Shown here: in pieces, positions 33,129 to 43,269 of the stretch
Layout of the letters: every line of letters starts with the position of its first letter
How positions within the stretch are numbered: the stretch's first letter is position 1
Origin: Blepharisma japonicum
Lineage: Eukaryota > Ciliophora > Heterotrichea > Heterotrichida > Blepharismidae
NCBI GenBank assembly: GCA_949751835.1
Contig: CATKHK010000004.1
Location: 620,001-684,000, forward strand
Reading direction: 5' to 3'
Length of the DNA stretch: 64,000 nt
The notes under the pieces: generated by a model
What the model was told of the DNA's origin: nothing
Database searches by the model: none
Seen by the model: the letters and a program-made list of their open reading frames with translations, nothing else
Made by a program: the position numbers and the translations under genes

Positions 33129-35591
33129 ATGGAAGCTGAAATTCTACCAGATTCTCCTATTTGATCTTTTAGCAATAGCTCAAACATTTCGGATGTAAAT
33201 TCATTTTTCATTGCATACTGTGCAACATCAAAAATAGTTCTCTTGGATATCGCATCAGGGAAAACTTACACATTATTAACATCAAACACACAAAATGGAA
33301 AACCCCGAAAAGCTCAGCGTACCAGCCTATCCTCATCAAGCTGTGCAGGTGGATTTAATGATGGATTAATTGTTGTTTGGGATTTAGGGATATTCCAAGA
33401 ATCTTGGAAATATCAAGGAAAATCAGAAATATCAGGCCTGAGATGATGGAATGATTTTATTGTATGTGCTTTTTCTAATGGAAAGTGTATACAGATAAAG
33501 GATGGTGAAGCAATAAAAGAATGAAATTCAAATAATATTCGCTGCATGGTTGCTAATTCTCATTATCTAGCGATTTCGGATGCTGGAAAAATAAAAATAT
33601 TTGATTTTGATAAAGAATTTCAAATAGAAAAAGATGCGTTATCAACAGACATAAAAGAATGAGACAATGAAATGCATTTAGCTGTTATGGACGATAAAAA
33701 AATAACTGGATATAAAAATATGCAAATTTGCTTTGAATATTCTTTGCCGAAAGCAAAGAAAAAAACTGCACAATTAGTTTTATCAATAATTTGATTTTCC
33801 AAAGAAAAATGCATTTATTCACTAATGACAGGCGAAATATTTTTTTTAAAAATAATTCCTCAAGTAACAACTCAGCTTTTTATTAATAACCCTCATTCAC
33901 GAGCCATTATGGCATTCCTGCCAATTCACCAAGGAATTGTATCGATTGGGATGGATAGGCTTATAATTAATTGAAAAATCCAACAAGTAGGAATTGAAGG
34001 GCCTTCTCCAAGGGTTTCAAGCACTCCAATTGGCTACACTGAGCCTTTATGAGTACTAGCCACACTTGAAGGCTCTATTCACAGCATGTCAATAGATCCT
34101 TCAGGACAAGTCTACATATGTAGTGGCAAGCAAAGCATAATAAAATGAATCCCTTTATCATCTACCATACAAAGCCGGTTTATATGAAAAAGTGAAGAAG
34201 AAATCACGCAAATATTATGCAACCCTTTTAATTCCGATTTAATTGCAATTCTTAGCTCAAGCCAGCATGCATCGATTTTATCTGTCCCTGAAGAAAAAAT
34301 CATTAATAAACTCGAATTATTGAAAATTAAAAAAATTGTGTGGCAAGATGCTATAAGTATTATTGTGGCTTCAGATGACCAGAGTTTATTTTGTTGGGAT
34401 ATAACAAATCAGAATTTAAAAAGCATTGCTCATGTAGGATTTGATGTAACTGCTATATGTTTTAGTAAAGATATGGTATGAATTGGAACTCAGGAAGGAA
34501 ATATTTTGGCTTATTTGCTTGATGGAACTAGGATTTATGCAGATACTACTCATAATAAAGCGATAAGTTGTATTAGTTCAGGCTCAAAAATTGCTGTTGC
34601 TTCAGAAGATTGTAAAATAAGCATTCATCAAGAGACATGCGAGCTGGTTATTGAAAAACATACAAGACCAGTTCTTCATATAGATTGGTCTTCTCATGAA
34701 ATTGATAAATTAGTTTCAGCTTCAATGGATCATACAGTCCAAATATGAGATAGTATCGGAAATCCATTAATCAACATAAGAGAGCATCAAGGCGCAGTTA
34801 GATTTTCCTTTTTTCACCCTACAATTCCTAACGCTGTTATATCAGCATCTGATGACCAAACTGTAAGACTTTGGCCTTTAAATAAAGTCTATTCCGCCCA
34901 AGTCCCACCCCGATTGCCACTTTCCAAAAAAAATGAGACATACACAAAATCCTTATTTTCCCATTTACATTTTTATATTTACCAACAAAACAGAGAAGAA
35001 GCATTGTCATCTTTATTAGAAATTTTAAATGACTCAGGTACAATTCAGTGTAAATTATTTTCAACCAGCCAACAAAATGCATATGATTTGATTCAGGATG
35101 CTAAAAGCTATAAAGATCAAATAGATTTTTTGTTTTGGCAAAGAAGTGCAGAAAGGCAGGAGGTCATTGATGCAAATGAGCCGATAAAATTAGATAAGGA
35201 ATGAAGCGATTTGGCACCACTTTTAGGGGAAAATCAATGAAGAGAAGAGTCAAGAAAGAATGGAGAAGAAATGCTTTTAAGAAGAAAAACACATAAATCG
35301 GTCCTGTATTTTTTAGCAGCAAGAATGGTAAAAAGAGCAATAAAAATATATGTAAGCTCAAATTTATTTATGGAAGCAGTTATACTTGGAGCTTTACATA
35401 ACGAAGACACAAGCGAAATATTTAAAATATGGGCAAAAAGATTGGCTGATACTTGCAAACAGGAACAAGCTGCAAAATGTTTTTTAGCAATAAAAGACTA
35501 CCAGCAAGCTTTGATACTTTTAGAGTCTTTGTCTTACACAAATTCACAATTATCTAATTTGATAGAAATTTTGAAATCCAAAATTAATTAA
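33129..35591 (+). CDS. Gemin5-like WD40 protein
   Basis: An 820-residue protein from ATG 33129 to TAA 35589-35591, read through many UGA=Trp codons, several at the Trp that closes WD repeats. WD40-type repeats fill about residues 1-600 (for example VSASMDHTVQIWD and ISASDDQTVRLWP near the end). The last 200 residues are alpha-solenoid, with a KSVLYFLAARMVKRAIKIY...AAKCFLAIKDYQQAL pattern matching the part of Gemin5 after its propellers. The N-terminus SPIWSFSNSSN also resembles the start of Gemin5. Gemin5 recognises snRNAs for Sm-ring assembly. The resemblance could partly reflect generic WD40-solenoid proteins such as IFT subunits. Confidence 0.85.
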
Positions 35592-35606
35592 AAATACAAT
35601 TTATAA

Positions 35607-35948
35607 ATGGGATTGATAACTAATGCTCTAATTATTGGAGGGACTATTATTGCGGCGAATAAACTGTTATATAATATGCTTTTCGCCAAGCACACAATTC
35701 CATGCTCATTTCAGCCAATTGGAAATGGTAAAAGCCTTAATATTACTTATCAGCATTTTGGAAGACATAATTGGATTTCCCCAGTAAAATTAGATGAAAT
35801 TGAAATAAATGATTTGCTGAAATATGACTATATTGACTTCAGAATATTTAAATCTAGAAATAAAATTCTTTGCTTTCGACCTTATCCTCACATAGAAAGA
35901 TTGAATGAAATTCTGCGTCAAAATGGATTTAAAGTGAAATTTATTTAG
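35607..35948 (+). CDS. small protein of unknown function with an N-terminal hydrophobic segment
   Basis: A 113-residue protein from ATG 35607 to TAG 35946-35948, starting only 15 bp after the stop of the Gemin5-like gene on the same strand. Residues about 3-26 are hydrophobic (LITNALIIGGTIIAANKLL) and may be a membrane anchor. The remainder is a small alpha/beta-looking domain (YQHFGRHNW, YDYIDFRIF, FRPYPHIERLNEIL). No UGA codon and no intron are needed. Family not recognised. Confidence 0.75.
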   Translation: MGLITNALIIGGTIIAANKLLYNMLFAKHTIPCSFQPIGNGKSLNITYQHFGRHNWISPVKLDEIEINDLLKYDYIDFRIFKSRNKILCFRPYPHIERLNEILRQNGFKVKFI

Positions 35949-35999
35949 AAAATCTCTGAAAAATTAATTTTTGACTGCTTAAAATCATTTCAAGACAAT

Positions 36000-36642
36000 A
36001 TGAATCCAAAAGAAGAGTCAATAATTAGAGCAGGGCTTTGGATAAGAGATAAGCAAAACACTCACACATGTGGAGATCTCACATTTTCATTATTCCCAGC
36101 AGCTCCTCCTCAACTAATAGATATCAATCTTGTCAATTGCTTTGAGCATCCAAAACATGGCCTGAGACCTGATCATTTGCTTTACTATGGTCAAAATATA
36201 CTGGATGGATGAAAGTCAAATATTTTTTTTGTTGAAAATGATGAAACTTTAATAACTCCTAAATTCATTCATCCAGCTATCACTCCATTTCCTATCGACA
36301 CAACAGTTACAAGAGACAGTATTATGGTAATTCACAAATAAGAAAATTTTTTCAAGATTTGTTATTGAAAAAGAGGTGAAAATTGATGAAATTTTTGATG
36401 CAAAAGTACAATCTAACTAGGTAAAAGGAGCTTTTTTAGTCAATGATACATTTACTATTCAGCCGATTTCCTCTATATCATTTAACGATAAAAAGAAAAT
36501 ATGTACTGATAGCAGAATTATGAATAAGATTCATGAAGATTTAAGGAAATATATTGTAAGTTCTATTAAGATGGGGAAGGAAAATATCACAACAAAATGT
36601 GAGGATAACTACACAGAAGAATTTTGGAGCCATGCACTCTAA
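36000..36642 (+). CDS. class IV aminotransferase-like protein lacking the N-terminal half
   Basis: A 203-residue protein from ATG 36000 to TAA 36640-36642, with introns at 36327-36342 (16 nt, GTAATTCACAAATAAG) and 36406-36420 (15 nt, GTACAATCTAACTAG). The spliced reading gives the C-terminal pattern of PLP fold-type IV enzymes (branched-chain aminotransferase, aminodeoxychorismate lyase): NILDGWKSNIFFVEND (the E-G-x-x-S-N-F equivalent), LITPKF, ITPFPIDTTVTRDSIMK, then KIDEIFDAKVKGAFLVND and QPISSI. The N-terminal small domain and a clearly placed PLP Lys are missing. Only 50 bp separate it from the upstream gene. Either a divergent, possibly non-catalytic member or a truncated duplicate. Confidence 0.72.
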
Positions 36643-36812
36643 AAAATATATAAAATAAATAAAATTCATAAAGAAAAAATATAATATCAGTATAAAATAA
36701 GAAGTTCTGCTATAAATCAAGCTTGTGGTTTAATGATATTTTCAAATAAATGCATATTCTATCAATTAGTTTTCTTTTGGATCATATTTAAATTAAAAAT
36801 TAGCACATTTTG

Positions 36813-38207
36813 ATGAGCTATATTGATCTTTGGGATAAATTCAAAGAAGTCAGAGACCACTGAACAGAAACCAAATCAATATGTGATGAATTTGCTCGTT
36901 TTATCACCGATAAATCCTCACTTGACAAAAATTACGCTAAAGGCCTCAAAAAACTTTTAAAAAATAATCTTTTCAATCATGATGCCACCACTTTGCTTCC
37001 TTGCCTATCTGCTGTCAAAAATCTATATAAACAAAGCGCAGTTCAGCTGAAAATTTTGGCAGAAAATTTCCAAACAGATTTGGCTCAGCCTTTAAAACAG
37101 TTATTAGCACATCAAGATTTACTAATCAAAGACAAATTAGAAACCGGGAAAAAGCTTCTAAATGATAGAGAAAAAACAATAAAATCTCATGATAGGGCTA
37201 AAGAAAGATATTTTAAAGAAATAAAAGAATCAGAAACTTTCGCTAAAAATAAAGTTAATTTGGCTGCGAAATTTGAGGAAAATTACAAAAATGAAATTGA
37301 GATGTTGAATAACTGTAATAAAGCTTATGTGGAGGGGATGAGAAAAGTATTGTTTGTGTTCCAACAGCAAGAGGAAGAGAGATTGAGGATGCTCAAAGAT
37401 TCTTTGAGAAAAATAGTGATTTATGAAATTTCGTATATGAGATCATCACAATATGAACTGGATTCTTTACCAAATGTATTTTATAAGTAGGTTATGGAAA
37501 ATTTTAATCCACAAGCTGATTTAAAGAAATTCGTGGATGACAATCTTACAGTAACAGGTATAGAAACAGTAAAATTTATGCCTTATCTCCCGCCTACTCC
37601 TCGGCAAAGCATGAGATCACAAAATAATAAAAATGAACTTATAGGCACCATTCTTGAAAAATGCTGAAAAGGTGAAGACATTTCCCGAGAAGAAGGATCA
37701 AGATTTGTATGAGCAATCTCTGATAACGAAGGCAAAAAAGTTTGAGTAACCCTTTTAGGAAGTATCCACACACAAAATAATGAAAAAATCCCAGAACCCG
37801 CATTTAACACTATAGGAGACTTAATGTGATGCACTTTCAGCTCAATGATGGAAACCCAAGATTACCATTATGCAAGGGATTGTATTAATTTTACACAGTT
37901 ATTTTATACAGAAAGTGATGGCGAAAAAAAGTTTTTATATGAATTTCTTATTTCACATCCATTATGACAGGACGAATATAATTGGGAAAAAATTATAACT
38001 GCATCGATAAATCAAGAAATAGAAAATTATATGAAGTATAAAGAATCAATTAAAGAAGATGCTTCAATGGACAAAGTAATTATTGTATCACATTTGACTT
38101 GATTTGGAAGGACAATGAAGCTGCTTCAAGTAGAAGAAGCTTCTGCTCAGCGTTTACTTGATTTATTTACAGAAAGATATCAGCTTACAGAGAATATTCC
38201 GTTATAA
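36813..38207 (+). CDS. F-BAR domain protein with a C-terminal SBF2-like domain
   Basis: A 459-residue protein from ATG 36813 to TAA 38205-38207, with a 15-nt intron at 37476-37490 (GTATTTTATAAGTAG) and UGA=Trp codons. The first 220 residues have the F-BAR/FCH start (LWDKFKEVRDHWTETKSICDEF...DKNYAKGLKKL) and long helices with basic faces. F-BAR dimers bend and sense membranes during endocytosis and actin remodelling. The last 200 residues are a mixed domain (GDLMWCTFSSMMETQDYHYAR...INFTQLFY) resembling the SBF2/KIAA0513 family. Without the intron the protein would stop after the F-BAR domain. Confidence 0.85.
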
Positions 38208-38255
38208 TAATTTAAATAATGAACCTGTTTAATTTTTTATTAATAAATATACCAT

Positions 38256-39854
38256 TTAAGTTATTCATTGTGTTTTTACAAGCTTAAGCTTTACTTCATC
38301 TCCCTTGACTTTTCTTTGTATCCCGATTTCCATCCAATTATTTCCTTTAAAAAGCAGTTTAATTTTCTGATTAATTTTTTCCAATATTCTTTCTTTCGTT
38401 TTATATTCCCCAAATTCAAAAAATTGAGCAGCCTCATCTCTACTTATCGAAATAGTCAAAATATCATTTGAGCTCCAAACCATCATAATTCCATAGAATT
38501 CAGTTTTTCCTTCATTTTCAGCAATCCCTTCTTCAATATTTCTTGGCTGTATATCAATTAGCAGCGCTTTAAACCTACATAATTCAACAGTATTTAAAGG
38601 ATCTATTAGCTGAGCTTCATCTAATAATGGAGCTGCTGTCATCGAGCTTGTGGTTACAAGAATTTTCATTTCACAAGATGCTTCATTCGTATATTTGCAA
38701 TATCACTCTTGAGCTTCATTTATTATCATTTTAAGTCCATTTGGCGACCCTACAATATGCTGCTGTATATTTAAAAATCACTCAGGGACATGGACAATAG
38801 AAGAATGATGAGTAAAAATAATAGAATTTCCTTCAATTTTTACTTCTCGCAGCTTCACTCATTCATCTTCATTTATATTAAATAAGTTGCAATAATAAGT
38901 CTGCATAACTAAAAATCCTGTCTCATCGCAGATTAGAATAGTGGATAATGGGATATCTGGGAATTTATGGTGAACTTTAATTACATAGCAAAATACGTCA
39001 ACTTCTCTATATTTATACAAATGTGCTTGGCCAATGCTTCTAATTGTAACTCCAGTCGTTAAATCCCTTTTATTTAATTTTTCTAGCTCTCAGTTCTGAA
39101 TGCAATATACTCTTTCAGCTATTTCTTCATTCTGCATTATTTCATTATGAGCACAGCTCAATTTACAGTCTTTTCAATTATATATTCCAAATCCTTTTGA
39201 TAATTTATTATATGTCCCAATGGCTTTTCCTTTAAGTGTCCTAAATGAAATTCCGCTCCCAATGAAAATATCCCCAAGATTCGAAATTTTTAATGAAAAA
39301 TCATTCAAAAAAATATTTATTTGGATAAACTCCCTTTCTTCTAAAGACTGGTCTACAAGTTTCAGCTTAAATAAATTGTCCTTTTCATGCCTACTTTCAA
39401 TAACAAAATCTACAATTACACCAATAATATTAACTCTGGAAATCGATAAAGCAGTAGCTAAATTTTTACATTCTTGAAGGTCTTTGAAGCGAATTTTTGA
39501 CAGTGGGTTTGTATCGACTCTTTCCAGCTCTAATTTACAGTGCAAATCGTGAGGCTGGTAGTGGATATAAAAGTCTGAAACTATTTTGCCTTCTATTTTT
39601 GGGGCATAAAAGGACTCGAAATTTTCTGGGACTTTTAGGACTTTGAAAGGGCCAAGGATCAATTTGTCTCCGACAATAATAAGCCGAATTTTGTCGACCC
39701 AGAAGACTCCTTCAAGTAAACAATAAATAACGTCATCTGAAGAATCGGAAAGTAAAAAACGCGTCAGGGTATCATGAATTTGGACGATTTCTAAGAGTTC
39801 TCCTCTGAAAATCCTTGATTCATTTAGGTTAGCTGTGATATCTCTTATAAGCAT
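38256..39854 (-). CDS. telomere end-binding protein (POT1/TEBP-alpha-like) with OB folds
   Basis: A 532-residue protein from ATG 39854 to TAA 38256-38258, including several UGA=Trp codons; the last coding UGA is at 38265. Residues about 123-227 match the Telo_bind OB fold of POT1 and ciliate TEBP-alpha: VNIIGVIVDF, FKLKLVDQSL, NIFLNDF, LGDIFIGSGISF and the closing FGIYNW. An additional OB-like segment precedes it (FRGELLEIVQI) and another lies near the C-terminus (CRFKALLIDIQP). Length is close to TEBP-alpha (about 495 aa). Such proteins cap single-stranded telomere overhangs, abundant in a fragmented macronucleus. Assignment rests on motif pattern only. Confidence 0.75.
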
Positions 39855-40017
39855 ATTATTGAATAGGCCCCTTATTAATTAAACAGCATATGACATATAT
39901 CCTATAATAATATTTCTAAATTGTAAATTTTATCATAAATTAAGCTAAAAACACAAATAAATCAGATATAAAATGAATAAAAAACTATCTTAATAAAATG
40001 TAATATCTAATTAAATT

Positions 40018-41007
40018 ATGGAAAGCTACTCATGAACTCAGGATTATCAAAGAACTTGGGAAACAATCACTAAAAAAGCAGAGGAAGAAGAAAAAGAGGT
40101 TGAGCCTACAGAACCTCACTTCAGACCTCTTCTAAGAAGGCTTGTTCTCATTCTTGACTACTCAAAATCAGCTAACAAAAAAGATTTCAAGCCAAATCGT
40201 CATAAACTTATGAGCCAAACCGCTGAAGAATTTTACTCAAATTTCTATTCACACAATCCTCTATCAAATCTAAAAATGATAATTGCGAAGTCTGGGAAAG
40301 CTTTTCATATTCCTGACACATCTCAATTACAATTAAGCGCAGATGGAGAATTTTCTTTACAAAATTCGCTTGAAATGGCTCTTTATTTGCTAGAAAGTAC
40401 AGGGGAACATTGAAGCTCCGAAATTTTGATAATTCAGAGCTCTCTAAATACTTGTGACCCTGGAAATATATGAGAAACAATAGAAAAAGCCCAAAAAAGA
40501 TTGGCAAGAATCACTGTTATTTCGTTATGCCCAGAAGTTTTTGCTATGAAAGAAGCTACTTTAAGAACTGGAGGGAAATTTATATTAATTGACAAAGCTG
40601 AAAAACTAAAAGAAGAATGGGAAAATATCGCATATACAGGGAATCCTGCATCTTACGAATCATTAGTGCCTATGGCTTTTCCAGATTGAATAGCAACGCC
40701 TACACCTTGTGCGTGCCATCTTAAAATTAATCAAGGATATATCTGTCCAATATGCAGGTGCAAAGTGTGCACGCTGCCTATTCAGTGTCCTGTCTGTAAT
40801 TTTATATTGGTCAGTACTCCTCATCTAAATAAGGCAGCGCTTTCTTTGACACCTTTACCTCCTTTTAACCCAGTTTTGACTTTAAAATGTACAAGCTGTG
40901 AGAAAAGCAGTGTTTCACAGTGCCCAAAATGCAGCACAATTTATTGCTCAGATTGTGAAGAATTTATTAGGACTTCTTTAGGAAAATGTTTAGGATGCTC
41001 ATTTTAA
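40018..41007 (+). CDS. GTF2H2: TFIIH subunit Ssl1/p44 (GTF2H2)
   Basis: A 329-residue protein from ATG 40018 to TAA 41005-41007, with UGA=Trp at 40033, 40411, 40468 and 40687. The N-terminal half is the Ssl1 von Willebrand A-like domain (LVLILDYSKSANKKD, LIIQSSLNTCDPGNI, ARITVISLCPEV, TGGKF). The C-terminal half has the paired zinc modules: HLKINQGYICPICRCKVC, QCPVCNF, and a C4-type RING-like end (CTSCEKS...CPKCSTIYCSDCEEF). p44 stimulates the XPD helicase in transcription initiation and nucleotide excision repair. It is shorter than human p44 (395 aa), mainly in linkers. Confidence 0.95.
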
Positions 41008-41053
41008 TATAAAAATCATATGAAAGCATTTTCGTTAACAAATTTAATTTAAA

Positions 41054-42793
41054 ATGGATAAAAGGACTTTGCTAAAAATTTATGATAATCGTGTAGAAAT
41101 ACTGAAACAAGGACCTATAGGAAAGATAAAATGCGAAGATTTATTAAGAGAACTAGAGATAGAAGTGGAGCTTTCTAAATTTTCTTCAATTGTTTGGAAG
41201 GATTTGATTAGGCCTGAACTTTTAATAGAATCAGTTCTTCAGAAACTTAAAAAGAATAGGGATTATGAAAAAGAGTACAAGTTTAGCCAGTCTTTATTTG
41301 AAAAAAATGAATATATAAGATATGAAAAATTGAAAGAAGTTTTTGGGAAATGGTTTTCAAATGTTTATGAAAAAAATGAAATTTGCCGAATTCTGCATGT
41401 AATTAAAAAATTTGCTCTTAACTCTCGCTTTGAAGTGGAAAAAGGGTATTTTGTGCTGCTTACCAGGACTTGTGATAATTTTTCTAACGATATTACAAGC
41501 AATTTAAATTACTTCAAAGTTTTATATTATGCATTAAATAAATGCATATTAAGAGATTTTTGGGTTGAGCTTAAAAGTTATGAGGGAAAAAGAACAGTTT
41601 TAAAAGAGCTAAATAAAGCCCAATTTGATAAAATTCGCAATTTACCACCGAAAATTAACAATTTTTATGAAAAAGAAAATTTTAGCAAAATAATGACAAA
41701 ACATTCATCGAAATCTTTAGAGAAACAGTATGATGATATTTATGAATCTAAAGCTTTCAGTTTGAGGAACAAGCTTTTCTTTAAAATTTGTGAAATAATC
41801 ATTGATGGCAGATATAAAACAGAATCCAAATCTATTTTTCAACAAATTATAAAATTTGCAAAATCAAGAGAAAAATTCATTGACAAAACCTATATAAAAC
41901 TCTGCATTGTTTTGCAGAATTGCTTTTCTCGTTCTTTAAGATCTACTTTTAATAACTTACAGAGAATTTCTTTAAGAAAAAATTCTTTTAGTGCAAATAG
42001 AATTAGTTTTGAAAGAGAAGACAGCATATGCTCATTCTCCCACAATACAAATTATATTGGCTTTATTAACGGAGCATATAAAATGAATTATAACCAAAGT
42101 CTTAGCTTATCATATGCCTTGAAATCTCTATTTCAAAAAAAAATCAACGAAAGCTTCTTTATTCTCAAGAAGGCTTTAATTTGTCCAGTAAAAAAACTTA
42201 CAAACACTTTAAATAAGCCAATTTCAAAGTTTAAACAATCCATATTTACAGAGCTTGCCAAATTAACAAAAATTCAAGAACTTAAAAGCTCTATTCAAGG
42301 GGAAATCTCTCAAGAATTAAGAAAACTTAGACAGAATGATTACAAAAGTACTAAAATCAGGGCTATTAAATTTTTAAATTCAAAAGGCAAGTCAGTTCAA
42401 TTTTTCAAAAAAATATCTTTATGAAAAATATGAAGAATTAAAATATTGGAAAATAGATCTCTAAAAGATTGGAAAAAATTTAATAAAAAGCCGAAATTCG
42501 CTGATCTTTCAGTTAAAATGTCTACTTCTCTACCTCAAACACCAAAGCAAGTAGCTCGGTCGCCAAATAGAATACTAAAGAAAAATAAAATCACTTCATC
42601 TCAATTAATTTTAAATAATCAAGCGACAAGTGAAAAATATGATGATCTCAATAATTCTGTCAAAAGAATAAGGCTTCATCATGGAATTGAGAAATTATGG
42701 CTTGCAAAGAGAATGATAATCAAGAGATTAAAAAATTGAAACCCACACAGAGCATTCCGTGTATGACTTTCGTCTGCTCAAATATCAATCTAA
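41054..42793 (+). CDS. basic protein of unknown function
   Basis: A 579-residue protein from ATG 41054 to TAA 42791-42793, with UGA=Trp at 42422, 42431, 42737 and 42764. It is strongly basic and rich in Lys, Asn, Phe and Ile, largely helical. The first 300 residues might form a helical repeat (EYIRYEKLKEVFGKWF, KFALNSRFEVEKG), and the C-terminal third is polar and Lys-rich. No domain was recognised. It lies 46 bp after the p44 gene on the same strand. Confidence 0.85.
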
Positions 42794-42867
42794 TATTTAT
42801 ATAAAATGTCGAAATTCCACAAATATTTTTATAATTTTCTTTTCATATAATTTTCCTTATATTAAAA

Positions 42868-43152
42868 ATGGAAGAGCAAAATGAGAGAGCTTCAACAATT
42901 GACCCATTAAAGACTAATTTAAAAGATTTTGACTGGAGGTTTGAAGTCCAATTAGCTGGAAGGGCAACTGAAGACACAATCAATCCAAGAATATTACTCT
43001 CAGTTGAAACAGATAAAGAAAAGAGAATCATCGAAAGTGATTTTGCCAATTTAAGAAATCTTTATCAACAACTCAATTCAGCTCTTATCTCATTTGACTC
43101 CATTCGTGCTAAAAAGGCAGAAAAATTCTTAACCCAATCGAAGACTTTATAA
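42868..43152 (+). CDS. short COMM-domain protein (COMMD6-like)
   Basis: A 94-residue protein from ATG 42868 to TAA 43150-43152. Almost the whole chain is a COMM domain: KDFDWRFEVQLAGR (the L-x-x-x-x-W-R-x-x-V pattern), PRILLSVETDKEKRII and the closing helix FANLRNLYQQLNSALISFDS. COMMD proteins form a ring with CCDC22/CCDC93 in the Commander complex, which recycles membrane cargo from endosomes. Most are about 200 aa with an N-terminal helical domain; only COMMD6 is this short, so it may be its counterpart or a gene that lost the N domain. Confidence 0.85.
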   Translation: MEEQNERASTIDPLKTNLKDFDWRFEVQLAGRATEDTINPRILLSVETDKEKRIIESDFANLRNLYQQLNSALISFDSIRAKKAEKFLTQSKTL

Positions 43153-43269
43153 TTAATACTTTAAGCTCATACCTTAATTATATATTGACTTAAATACGTT
43201 TTTAGTGCAATTAATTTCAATTAAATCTTTACAAAATCTATATATTACTCTTAATATCATAAATTAGTT

